Assembly: GCF_019420015.1 (NCBI RefSeq)
Contig: NZ_JAHZIA010000008.1
Span: forward strand, 263,006-327,005
Reading direction: 5' to 3'
Source of the DNA: Anaerofustis sp.
Lineage (GTDB): Bacteria; Bacillota; Clostridia; Eubacteriales; Anaerofustaceae
Length of the DNA: 64,000 nucleotides
Shown: piece after piece, positions 50,811 to 58,542 of the stretch
How the letters are laid out: each line of letters begins with the position of its first letter
How positions within the stretch are numbered: the first letter of the stretch is position 1
Notes under the pieces: generated by a model
Databases searched by the model: none
What the model saw: only the letters and a program-made list of their open reading frames with translations
What the model was told of the DNA's origin: nothing
Translations under genes and position numbers: made by a program

Positions 50811-51686
50811 ATGAATATAGACTTACATTTACATACTAATAATTCTGATGGCGATGACAGCACAAAAGAGATTATACAAAAAGCTAAAGATTTAGATATA
50901 GGTTTAATTTCCATTACTGATCATGATACCGTCAATGCATATGACGATTTAAGAAAAATTGATACAACAGGAATAAAAATTATTCCTGCCGTTGAGCTTT
51001 CTTGTGCCTATGAAAGTGAAATGAGAGATATACTCGGATACAATATAGACATAGAGAAAATGAGAAAAATCCTAAAAAGTCTTGAATCTAAAGAAGGCGA
51101 TATTAAAAGAGAAAAAGAATTATTGACAGAGTATATTGATGTATTTAGAAAAAACGGGATCATAATTGATGAAGGTTTGGAAATAGAAGACGGAGAAAAA
51201 AATGAAGGATATAAAAAAACTATTATAAGTGCATTAGGACACGAGGAAAATATAAAAAAATACCCCTCTCTTATGAATCCGTCAGCATTCTTTTGGGATA
51301 ATTGTGCAAATAAAAAAAGCAACTTTTATGTTGATGAATCACGATTTTTTAAAACAATAAAGCAAACAATAGATATCATCCACGAAGCAGACGGAATGGC
51401 ATTTTTTGCCCATCCCTGTATTCATCATATGGAGCATGAAAGGGTAACAAAAATGCTTGACTGTGCAAGAAGTACCGGACTTGACGGTGTAGAAGTTTTG
51501 CACGCAAAACATTCCATTGAAGACAGAAAATTTTTAATCGATTACGCGAATAAACACAATCTTTATAAAAGTGGGGGAAGCGACTATCACGGAAGTCCGA
51601 AACCGGATATAAAAATTCTTACCGGCAGGGGAGATCTAAAAGTAGAATATGATTTAATAAAAGATTGGGTAGAAAACATAAAATAA
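50811..51686 (+). CDS. PHP-domain phosphoesterase, second of a tandem pair
   Basis: 291 residues, clearly a paralogue of the previous gene along its whole length: DLHLHTNNSDGD, SITDHDTVNAYDD, PAVELSCAYESEMRDILGYNID, FFAHPCIHHME, GLDGVEVLHAKHS, GGSDYHGSPKPDI. All metal ligands are retained in both copies, so both should be active. AGAAGG precedes the ATG. The pair is one transcript ended by a strong terminator; why two copies are kept is not evident. Confidence 0.87.
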   Translation: MNIDLHLHTNNSDGDDSTKEIIQKAKDLDIGLISITDHDTVNAYDDLRKIDTTGIKIIPAVELSCAYESEMRDILGYNIDIEKMRKILKSLESKEGDIKREKELLTEYIDVFRKNGIIIDEGLEIEDGEKNEGYKKTIISALGHEENIKKYPSLMNPSAFFWDNCANKKSNFYVDESRFFKTIKQTIDIIHEADGMAFFAHPCIHHMEHERVTKMLDCARSTGLDGVEVLHAKHSIEDRKFLIDYANKHNLYKSGGSDYHGSPKPDIKILTGRGDLKVEYDLIKDWVENIK

Positions 51687-51716
51687 AAAACGGCTCTAAC
51701 TAATGAGCCGTTTTTT
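51685..51716 (+). terminator. Terminator of the PHP pair
   Basis: Arms AAAAAACGGCTC and GAGCCGTTTTTT with a TAACTAAT loop, spanning the stop codon. Confidence 0.9.
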
Positions 51717-51747
51717 GTTACTATATTATACCAATATTTAGTTTAAT

Positions 51748-52317
51748 TTATTCGTTTTTTATATACCTTATTATTCCACAAGGATTTCCCGCAGCAATTA
51801 CATTCTTTGGAATATCTTTATTAACAACGCTACCTGCACCTACTATGGAATTTTCTCCAATAGTCACGCCTGGAAGAATTATTACATTTCCTCCTATCCA
51901 AACATTATCTTTTATATTCACTTCTTTTGCATAGCAATATCCATGTTTTCTCTTTTTGGGATTTTCGCTGTGACCTATTGTATATATTGAAACATTAGGA
52001 GCGATTCTTACATTAGATCCTATGGTTACTTTTCCCTGAGCCAGAATAGTACAGTTATGATTTATAAAAGAATTTTTACCTATTAAAATATGTTTACCGT
52101 AATCACAACTAAATGGCGGAAGTACATCTGCGCTTTTGTCTATTTCTCCCAAAAGTTTTTTTAATATTTCTTTTCTTTTGTCAATGGCAACTATATCACA
52201 TCTATTATATTCATCCATAAGTTTTTTATTTTCAAGTAACATTTCAAAAAGAAAGGAATCTTCTATATATTCTTCTCCACTAATCATTTTTTTGTATTCA
52301 TTGTAATTATTTTTCAT
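51748..52317 (-). CDS. Maltose/galactoside-type O-acetyltransferase (LbH hexapeptide family)
   Basis: 189 residues. N-terminal helical Mac domain (EYKKMISGEEYIEDSFLFEML), then a left-handed beta-helix of hexapeptide repeats (IGKNSFINHNCTIL, VTIGSNVRIAPNVSI, VNIKDNVWIGGNVIILPGVTIGENSIVGAGSVV), with the catalytic His in YTIGHSEN. Enzymes of this Maa/LacA/NodL group move acetyl from acetyl-CoA to sugars. Its stop-proximal gene neighbours do not name a substrate. It begins 14 bp after rnhC on the same strand. Confidence 0.92.
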   Translation of the reverse strand: MKNNYNEYKKMISGEEYIEDSFLFEMLLENKKLMDEYNRCDIVAIDKRKEILKKLLGEIDKSADVLPPFSCDYGKHILIGKNSFINHNCTILAQGKVTIGSNVRIAPNVSIYTIGHSENPKKRKHGYCYAKEVNIKDNVWIGGNVIILPGVTIGENSIVGAGSVVNKDIPKNVIAAGNPCGIIRYIKNE

Positions 52318-52331
52318 TACTTACCCTTATA

Positions 52332-53252
52332 TTAAGATAATATATCATTTGTTGTTTTAAAATGCATTTTACATACATTTATCAACTCTTCTTTTCCAAA
52401 CTTATTCACAAAATCCTTTCCCTTTTCTATAACGATTCGATTTGCACCAAGCGGAAATTCAAAATTGTAATGTCGATTCATATTTTGCATGGTTGTTATA
52501 AGAGCATCCCTTGCCAAAATACTTGCCGCTGCAACAGCAATATTCTGTTCCGCTTTAGGTTTAAATATCATCTTTAAATCAAGCTCTTCCAAACCTTTTC
52601 TTATTTGCTCTTCTCTTCCGAATTTATCTATTAATGCATTTTTAAAAGGCTGTTTTTTGTATACATTTTTTATATTGGTTATATGTGCCCATGCAAGTAT
52701 AGCATTTATATTGCCTATTTTACTATACAATTCATTGTATTTTTTCTGCCCTATTCTCAAAATAGAATAATTTTGTGTTATGTGTTTTATCTCGGTGGCA
52801 ATTTTTACAATCTGATTATCACTTAAATTCTTTGAATCTTTTACACCTATTGTTTTTAACAAGTCATATTCTTTTTTATTTAAATATATGCTTCCAACAA
52901 TTAAAGGAGCATAAAAATCCCCCTTACCTACTTCGTCACTTCCCAAAAGAGGAGGAGACATCAAGGGATACGATAACCCAGATTTATCTGCAATATTAAA
53001 ATCAGAGGAACTTACTACGTTCCCCTGAAAATTATCATATATATTTTTAAGTAAGATATTCAAGCTTTCATCTTTGCATTGTGAAGTATCAAGGGTAATT
53101 CCCTTTTTCTTGCTCGAATAAATTCTGACAATATTATTCCCTATGTAAAATTGCATACCGTAAGCGATTTGTTTCGTATCTTTGATATTATATTCTTTTA
53201 ACTTAGGAGAATTTTTTATCGTAAGATATAAGTTCTCTGGTGTTTTATTCAT
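52332..53252 (-). CDS. rnhC: Ribonuclease HIII
   Basis: 306 residues. Cleaves the RNA strand of RNA-DNA hybrids. An N-terminal TBP-like substrate-binding domain (about 1-85, with IAYGMQFYIGNNIVRIYSSKKKG) is diagnostic for RNase HIII, followed by the type 2 RNase H core with GSDEVGKGDFYAPL (catalytic Asp, Glu), the VKDSKNLSD block, and AAASILARDALI. Length is normal. It lies 11 bp downstream of the YacL-like gene. Confidence 0.95.
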   Translation of the reverse strand: MNKTPENLYLTIKNSPKLKEYNIKDTKQIAYGMQFYIGNNIVRIYSSKKKGITLDTSQCKDESLNILLKNIYDNFQGNVVSSSDFNIADKSGLSYPLMSPPLLGSDEVGKGDFYAPLIVGSIYLNKKEYDLLKTIGVKDSKNLSDNQIVKIATEIKHITQNYSILRIGQKKYNELYSKIGNINAILAWAHITNIKNVYKKQPFKNALIDKFGREEQIRKGLEELDLKMIFKPKAEQNIAVAAASILARDALITTMQNMNRHYNFEFPLGANRIVIEKGKDFVNKFGKEELINVCKMHFKTTNDILS

Positions 53253-53263
53253 CTATCCTCCGA

Positions 53264-54376
53264 TTAAAGCGGTTTTACAAATATCATCCTACCGGCAGCC
53301 GTTTGCAAAACACTAGTCACTACTGTATTAAGTTCCTCACCGATACGGCTTCTTCCTTCTTCCACGACTATCATAGTTCCGTCGTTTAAGTAAGCAATTC
53401 CCTGTGAATTTTCTTTACCCTCTTTAATTACTTTTACAAACAGTTCTTCTCCCGGCAAAACCACAGTTTTCACGGCATTGGATAATTCATTTGTATTCAA
53501 AACCTCTACACCTTGAAATTCCGCTATTTTATTTAAATTATAATCATTCGTTACTACTTTTGCATCTATGTCTATTGCCAATTTAAGTAACTTCGTATCC
53601 ACTTCTTTAATATCCGGATAGTCTTTGTCAAGACTTATAACTTCTATCGGCATTTCTTTTTGTATCTGATTTAATATATCAAGACCTCTTCTTCCTCTGC
53701 TTCTTTTTACTCCGTCGGCAGAATCAGCTATCTGTTGTAATTCAAACAAAACAAAATTAGGCAAAATTATAGGCCCGTCTATAAATCCTGTCTTTAATAT
53801 GTCTAAAATCCTTCCGTCAATAATAACGCTTGTATCTAAAATCTTTGCAACTCCGATAGGTATTTTAGAATTCTTTTTTGATGTTCTCTGTTTAAAACTT
53901 TCACTGTCAAAAGGATTTAAACCTTTTAAAAAATTCTCTGCATCCGGAGCTTTATACATCGAAATCGAAATAAAAACATATATACACGTTGCATATATCA
54001 AAATCGTAATAATACTTAACAGCCATCCGGGTAAGTTCATACTTTGAAACGGCAAGCATAAAAGAGCGGATAATATTAAAGCAAGTATTAAAGAGCCTAC
54101 TACCAATCCTATTTGTGTAAATGTCGTATTGCTGAGTTCTTTACTTAGCTGTGTAAAAATACGTTTAAATAGTTTAGCGAAAAATGGAATAAAAATAATA
54201 AATATAAAACCGAATAAAATAGCTGCTAATATATAAACCGTACCCTTACCAAAAGTTGAAGTAATATTAATTCCAAGCTTTTGATATAAATGTCCGCTGT
54301 TTATAATCCAACTCCCAAGCTGTGCGCCTACCAATGCACCCAGTACAAATATAAACGCATAAAGTGCTTTTTTCAC
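53264..54376 (-). CDS. PIN/TRAM-domain integral membrane protein (YacL-like)
   Basis: About 370 residues. Four N-terminal membrane helices (about 3-145), then a PIN nuclease domain starting ILDTSVIIDGRILDI with the acidic residues (D in DTS, E in FELQ, D in VVTNDYNL), and a C-terminal TRAM domain (LPGEELFVKVIKEG ... NDGTMIVVEEGRSRIG). GTG 54376 is the start, because AAGGAGG lies eight bases upstream; the frame is open 15 codons more. In Bacillus the homologue is next to ispD/ispF; here it is with rnhC. RNase activity is probable but not proven. Confidence 0.92.
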   Translation of the reverse strand: MKKALYAFIFVLGALVGAQLGSWIINSGHLYQKLGINITSTFGKGTVYILAAILFGFIFIIFIPFFAKLFKRIFTQLSKELSNTTFTQIGLVVGSLILALILSALLCLPFQSMNLPGWLLSIITILIYATCIYVFISISMYKAPDAENFLKGLNPFDSESFKQRTSKKNSKIPIGVAKILDTSVIIDGRILDILKTGFIDGPIILPNFVLFELQQIADSADGVKRSRGRRGLDILNQIQKEMPIEVISLDKDYPDIKEVDTKLLKLAIDIDAKVVTNDYNLNKIAEFQGVEVLNTNELSNAVKTVVLPGEELFVKVIKEGKENSQGIAYLNDGTMIVVEEGRSRIGEELNTVVTSVLQTAAGRMIFVKPL

Positions 54377-54528
54377 CTTTTTCACCTCCTTATTAAATTT
54401 TTTTAACATCTCAAGGTACAATACCTTAAAATAATTGTATAAGAAATGCTTGTAAAAGTAAATATGAATTTTATTAAAGTTATCTTAATTTTAGTAGAAA
54501 AGAATAAAAACTTTCGAAAAAACACACT

Positions 54529-54730
54529 TCATTTGATTTTTCCTGTAGAATCAATACCATAAAATTTTTATAACCTCTTTGATATAACTCATCAAGTATT
54601 CGCCCGTATACACATCCGACATCCAAAATTTCCCCTGAAATATCTACGTATTTTTTTAATTCCTTATGCTGAAAAGGAATTATAATGTCTTTTTATTTGC
54701 AGCTTTATCCCAATATAATTGCTGCTCCAT
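54529..54730 (-). pseudogene. Remnant of a class I SAM-dependent methyltransferase
   Basis: Reading from ATG 54730: MEQQLYWDKAANKKTL, then TAA; in another frame HKELKKYVDISGEILDVGC-V-YGRILDELYQRGYKNF, then a further shift to YGIDSTGKIK and a stop. Together these are the first 70 residues of a methyltransferase: motif I is LDVGCGYGR with one Gly changed to Val, followed by the GxD acidic strand end. One nonsense codon and two frame changes show it is dead, and the remaining two-thirds of the gene is missing. This explains most of the 414-bp gap between YacL-like and PTS genes. Confidence 0.75.
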
Positions 54731-54748
54731 ATAAATTAATATATACTA

Positions 54749-54778
54749 AAAATCACTTACGAAAACGTAAGTGATTTT
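54749..54778 (-). terminator. Terminator of the PTS IIC gene
   Basis: Arms AAAATCACTTACG and CGTAAGTGATTTT with an AAAA loop, followed by further T on the minus strand. Confidence 0.88.
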
Positions 54779-54791
54779 AATTAAATTATAA

Positions 54792-56156
54792 TTATTTTTC
54801 ATTTTTAACCTGTTTTCTGATTCTTATACCATTGGCAATGGCACATGCAAAGCTGACAATAACAAATACGGCCATAGCACCAAAACTCTTGAAAAATTCA
54901 GAGATTTTTACGAGTATAAAGTTAAGAGGTGTCGATGCATTTGAAATACAGCTTACCAGGTTAAACCCTTCAGGCAATTGATATGAAGCACTTAATGCAG
55001 CTTCAGTAAATATCGGAGCTATTGCCGTTGAAAGCAGCACTCCTATAGCCATCATTGATATTGCTATAAGCAAACTTCTAAAAGCATTTTCATTACACAT
55101 AGGAACTATCAATGCCATTATATAAGGAGCGGAACTTAAATCCGTGAATGGCAAAAACTGATTCCCGGGAACGACGAGAGCAAGAAGTATAATTATAGGA
55201 GTAAGTATCAGCGCAGTAGCTATTGTTGTTGGATTTCCCAATGCTACAGCGGCATCCATACCTATGTAAATTTTACCGCGATTTTTAAATTTTTTGCTTA
55301 TAATAACCTGTGCTCTTTCAGATATAGGTGTCAAAGCTTCTCCGAAATATTTTGCCATAGCCGGAATCAAAACCAAAGTAGCACCAAGTGTAATTGCTAT
55401 TAGCAAGTATTTATCATATGCTTTTATACCATAAGCAAGAATACCTATTACCAAACCTATAACAAACCCTATGATAAGCGGATCACCTAAAACACCAAGT
55501 TTTTCTTCCAATTTTTTTGCATTTATATCTATTTTATTTAGTCCCGGAATCTTATCTATTATTTTATCAACAACAAAAGATATACTGGCAAGAACAACAG
55601 TCATAGTGTGAGGGAAGCTTATGCCTTCCATCTTAGTGACTTTCGCAATCCTTTCTGCCGTCAAATCCGCAAGAACAAGAGCTATAACAAATTCACATAT
55701 TGCGGCAAGAAGCCCTAAAGGAACCGATGAAGTAACTATTGCAACCAAAGAACCGGTAAAAGCAAGTTGCCAAAAGTTCCATATATCAATATCAGCCGTT
55801 TGTGTTAAATTGAAGACAAGCATTACAATATTTACAAGTAAGCACACGGGAATAATTACCGCACCAACCTGAGTCGAAAATGCAATTTGTGCAGCAGTAG
55901 GCCAGCCCACATCCAAAATATTCAAATTCAAATTTAAATTTTCTACCATCTGCTGTGCAGCCGGACCGATTGTATTCCCAAGAAGATTAATAACCAAGTT
56001 TATTCCTATGAACGCAACCCCTATGGTAAGTCCGGATTTTAATGCCTTGCCAAACCCTGTTCCTATACATAATGCTATTACAAATATAATGATAGGCATC
56101 ATTACACTCGCACCTAAATTTGACAAAATATCGAAAAAGCCTAGAATATAATCCAT
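54792..56156 (-). CDS. PTS galactitol-family transporter subunit IIC, orphan
   Basis: 454 residues, ten to twelve hydrophobic spans. It matches the EIIC-GAT family: LGASVMMPIIIFVIALCIGTGFGKAL at the start, TADIDIWNFWQLAF, PHTMTVVLASISF, IYIGMDAAVALGNPTTIATALIL, and SAPYIMALIVPMCNENAFRS. It imports a polyol or sugar with phosphorylation, but no EIIA or EIIB and no catabolic gene is adjacent, so either distant partners serve it or it works as a plain permease. AAGGGGGG precedes the ATG and a consensus promoter lies upstream. Monocistronic. Confidence 0.92.
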   Translation of the reverse strand: MDYILGFFDILSNLGASVMMPIIIFVIALCIGTGFGKALKSGLTIGVAFIGINLVINLLGNTIGPAAQQMVENLNLNLNILDVGWPTAAQIAFSTQVGAVIIPVCLLVNIVMLVFNLTQTADIDIWNFWQLAFTGSLVAIVTSSVPLGLLAAICEFVIALVLADLTAERIAKVTKMEGISFPHTMTVVLASISFVVDKIIDKIPGLNKIDINAKKLEEKLGVLGDPLIIGFVIGLVIGILAYGIKAYDKYLLIAITLGATLVLIPAMAKYFGEALTPISERAQVIISKKFKNRGKIYIGMDAAVALGNPTTIATALILTPIIILLALVVPGNQFLPFTDLSSAPYIMALIVPMCNENAFRSLLIAISMMAIGVLLSTAIAPIFTEAALSASYQLPEGFNLVSCISNASTPLNFILVKISEFFKSFGAMAVFVIVSFACAIANGIRIRKQVKNEK

Positions 56157-56189
56157 AACCTTTCCCCCCTTAACGATTTATATAAATAA

Positions 56190-56218
56190 ATTATATAACT
56201 TTTTTAGTATTCCGTCAA
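56190..56218 (-). promoter_or_regulatory. Promoter of the PTS IIC gene
   Basis: On the minus strand: TTGACG (56213-56218), 17-bp spacer, TATAAT (56190-56195). The rest of the gap up to 56415 is AT-rich with nothing else seen. Confidence 0.88.
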
Positions 56219-56417
56219 AGAAAACATAATGATTTTTGAAGCAATGTTTTATTATATTCTTAATTATATTTATCTTTAATTAGCGAATAATAAATATGCT
56301 TTTTCAAATGTTATAAAAAATAAGTTTTGTACTATAAAATAAACAAAACTTTTTATGCAAGCCAATAACCTCTGCATACATTATAAAAACAAATATAAAT
56401 TTCCTTTTATAATTAAT

Positions 56418-56448
56418 AAAGGACAGGATAAAACATTTCCTGCCCTTT
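56418..56448 (-). terminator. Terminator of the sigma-like regulator gene
   Basis: On the minus strand AAAGGGCAGGA pairs with TCCTGTCCTTT through one G-U, just past the stop at 56453; the T run is weak. Confidence 0.65.
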
Positions 56449-56452
56449 ATAT

Positions 56453-56932
56453 TCAATTGGATTTGTTTTTTATTCTTCTTCTGGTATTTTCCATATCTTC
56501 ACTGCTTACACCCCATAAAACCATAGCAATTTTATTTACTGCCCTTTTACGCACTCTGCTGCCGTATTCTCTGGAATATCCCAAGATATCACTTATTTCA
56601 GTCATTCTTTGCATTTTAAAATATCTCATGATGATAATTTTTCTTTCCAATTCATTTAAACATTCCAATGCTTTCTCTATTTCAAAAACCAAGGTTTCTT
56701 TTTCTTTTAATTCTTTTTGCAATAAAAGCCTAAAGTCAGAGATATTATTGGACTCAGCGGCAACAAAATCATTGTATAACCTTTTTGAATTTGCAGCAAT
56801 ATAAATTGATTGAGATAAGGAACTTTCCGTGTCAAGTTCTTCAAGTCTTTTCTTTATCATCTCTATTCTTTTTATTAAAAACGGATAATCATAAAGCCTT
56901 TTTTCGGTTTCTTTATACAATTCACTTTTCAT
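56453..56932 (-). CDS. Sigma-70 region-4-like regulator (phage ArpU/RinA type)
   Basis: 159 residues. The first 95 are helical and charged (RLYDYPFLIKRIEMIKKRLEEL ... LLLQKELKEKETLVFEIEKAL); residues about 95-145 form a sigma region-4-type helix-turn-helix (LNELERKIIIMRYF, MTEISDILGYSREYGSRVRKRAVNKI). This layout is typical of phage late-gene activators of the ArpU/RinA group. It is divergent from an XRE repressor across a shared 227-bp control region, which is the layout of a small phage-derived switch. No other phage gene is visible nearby. Confidence 0.78.
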   Translation of the reverse strand: MKSELYKETEKRLYDYPFLIKRIEMIKKRLEELDTESSLSQSIYIAANSKRLYNDFVAAESNNISDFRLLLQKELKEKETLVFEIEKALECLNELERKIIIMRYFKMQRMTEISDILGYSREYGSRVRKRAVNKIAMVLWGVSSEDMENTRRRIKNKSN

Positions 56933-56986
56933 ATTAATTCCTCCTGCAACTAATGCCCCTATCGAACACTTTTTCTATAATCATAG

Positions 56987-57014
56987 ATTATCACACATTT
57001 AGTGATATTGTCAA
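56987..57014 (-). promoter_or_regulatory. Promoter of the sigma-like gene with embedded ATCAC/GTGAT palindrome
   Basis: On the minus strand: TTGACA (57009-57014), 16-bp spacer, GATAAT (56987-56992). The inverted repeat ATCAC-N7-GTGAT (56990-57006) fills the spacer, a natural position for a repressor. Confidence 0.72.
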
Positions 57015-57050
57015 GAATAATTATACTATTTGTGTGTTTTTATATGTTTT

Positions 57051-57065
57051 ACACTCTATGAGTGT
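57051..57065. promoter_or_regulatory. Palindrome ACACTC-TAT-GAGTGT, probable XRE operator
   Basis: A perfect 6+6 palindrome midway between the two divergent promoters. It shares the CACT/AGTG core with ATCAC/GTGAT at 56990-57006 and with GCACT at 57082, so several half-sites are spread over both promoters. Confidence 0.65.
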
Positions 57066-57073
57066 ATTTTATC

Positions 57074-57102
57074 TTGAAAATAGCACTAATTTGTTATATT
57101 AT
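57074..57102 (+). promoter_or_regulatory. Promoter of the XRE regulator gene
   Basis: TTGAAA (57074-57079), 17-bp spacer, TATTAT (57097-57102), about 57 bp before the start codon. Confidence 0.7.
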
Positions 57103-57159
57103 TAATTTATAAATAAGATTATCCTTATAAATTATTAATTATATTTAAGGGGAACTACG

Positions 57160-57543
57160 ATGAATAATATAGGAGAACGTTTAAAAAATCTCAGAAAGAA
57201 AAATAAATTCACACAAAAAGAACTGGGTGATAAACTGGGGGTACATTCAAATACAATAAGCATGTATGAAAAGGGAAACAGAAATATACCTTCAGCGATG
57301 CTAAAAGAAATAAGCGAAATTTTTAATGTAAGCATCGATTATCTTTTAAAAGGAGAAGAAGAACAAGTAAAAGAAAAAAGTTTTTCCTCTCTTGACGAAA
57401 CACTTTTAAATGATGAAAATTACTTAAATTTGACATTGAAAAACTTACTCAAAGATTCAACCATGGTTGCCTTCCAAGATTATAAAAGGTGGAGTATAGA
57501 AGACAAAAAAGAACTTTTGCTTATTTTACTGGATAAAAAATAA
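57160..57543 (+). CDS. XRE-family (Cro/CI) transcriptional regulator
   Basis: 127 residues. N-terminal helix-turn-helix (GERLKNLRKKNKFTQKELGDKLGVHSNTISMYEKGNRNIPS, cut at helix 3) of the lambda repressor fold, then a short C-terminal helical segment (LNLTLKNLLKDSTMVAFQDYKRW). AAGGGG precedes the ATG. Divergent from the sigma-like regulator with palindromes in between, so it probably represses that gene and itself. Its stop lies in a terminator shared with recR. Confidence 0.88.
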   Translation: MNNIGERLKNLRKKNKFTQKELGDKLGVHSNTISMYEKGNRNIPSAMLKEISEIFNVSIDYLLKGEEEQVKEKSFSSLDETLLNDENYLNLTLKNLLKDSTMVAFQDYKRWSIEDKKELLLILLDKK

Positions 57544-57573
57544 AATCATCCTTTCATAAATAAGGATGATTTT
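57542..57573. terminator. Bidirectional terminator between XRE gene and recR
   Basis: Arms AAAATCATCCTT and AAGGATGATTTT with a TCATAAAT loop. Confidence 0.87.
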
Positions 57574-58177
57574 ATAATTCATTTCTTCCTATAATTGCAT
57601 TTGCCAATGTAGCCCCGTCTGTATATTCAAGATCCGCACCTTGAGGAAGCCCTTTTGCTATTCTGGTAACCTTTATATCGTCAAAAGGTTTTAACAGCTT
57701 TTTAATTACCATTGCTGTCGTTTCGCCTTCAACATTAAATCCCGTAGCCAAAATTACTTCTTTTATTTCATCTCCGGTACCTATTCTGCTTATAAGCTCT
57801 TTGATCCTTATATCTTCTACCATAATCCCCTCCATGGGAGATATGACTCCGCCCAAAACATGATATAACCCTTTATATTCTTTTGTTTTTTCTATGGCGA
57901 TAACGTCTTTTGATTCGCTTACAACCAATATAGTTGATCTGTCTCTTTTATTACTTGAACATATATCACATGGGTCTTTATCAGTTATATTATAACAAAC
58001 AGAACAATATTTAAGCTCTTTCTTTGCTGCTTTAATTGCATCAGACAGACTGTCAACATCACTCTGTTCCATATTTATTATATAATAAGCAAGCCTGCTT
58101 GCTGTTTTTCTTCCAACACCCGGAAGCTTTGATAATTCATTTATAAGATTAAGTATAGGCTTTGAATAGACACTCAT
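57572..58177 (-). CDS. recR: Recombination protein RecR
   Basis: 201 residues. Part of the RecFOR pathway that loads RecA at gaps. N-terminal helix-hairpin-helix (LPGVGRKTASRLAYYI), C4 zinc finger (CSVCYNITDKDPCDIC), Toprim domain (STILVVSESKDVIAIEKT ... GVISPMEGI) and a C-terminal Walker-B-like end (DLEYTDGATLANAI). Length normal. It follows ybaB by 1 nt; the dnaX-ybaB-recR order is strongly conserved in bacteria. Confidence 0.96.
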   Translation of the reverse strand: MSVYSKPILNLINELSKLPGVGRKTASRLAYYIINMEQSDVDSLSDAIKAAKKELKYCSVCYNITDKDPCDICSSNKRDRSTILVVSESKDVIAIEKTKEYKGLYHVLGGVISPMEGIMVEDIRIKELISRIGTGDEIKEVILATGFNVEGETTAMVIKKLLKPFDDIKVTRIAKGLPQGADLEYTDGATLANAIIGRNEL

Positions 58178-58178
58178 T

Positions 58179-58529
58179 TTATAATCCCGGTATATTTAAT
58201 CCGCCAAGCCCGCCTGTAATGGAACCCATTTTGCTGTTTGCATCATTTGAAGCCTTATTTATCGCTTCATTAACTGCGGCAACTATCATATCACAAACGA
58301 TTTCCGCATCTTCTTCTTTTAACATATCAGGATCAACTTCAATGGATTTTACTAACTTCTCTCCGCTTACAACGGCTTTAACAGCACCCCCGCCGCTTGT
58401 TGCCTCATAAGTTGATTCTTCTAACTCTTTTTGCATTTTTTCCATATCAGCTTGCATTTTTTGTACTTGTTTCATCATTCCGGACATACCGGCCCCTCCG
58501 CCGAATCCGTTCATTCTTCCTTTAGCCAT
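58179..58529 (-). CDS. YbaB/EbfC nucleoid-associated protein
   Basis: About 116 residues. A Gly/Met-rich N-terminus (MNGFGGGAGMSGMMKQVQKMQADMEKMQ, cut) leads to the YbaB core with VSGEKLVKSIEVDPDML and EAINKASNDANSKM. It forms DNA-binding dimers with a tweezer shape. ATG 58529 is chosen because GGAGG lies seven bases upstream; the frame is open ten codons more. Between dnaX (13-nt gap) and recR (1-nt gap). Confidence 0.95.
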   Translation of the reverse strand: MAKGRMNGFGGGAGMSGMMKQVQKMQADMEKMQKELEESTYEATSGGGAVKAVVSGEKLVKSIEVDPDMLKEEDAEIVCDMIVAAVNEAINKASNDANSKMGSITGGLGGLNIPGL

Positions 58530-58542
58530 ATTTATACCTCCA

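Noticed and set aside
56453..57543. Prophage
   Set aside because: Only two regulators; no integrase, terminase, capsid, tail or lysis gene in the flanking DNA.
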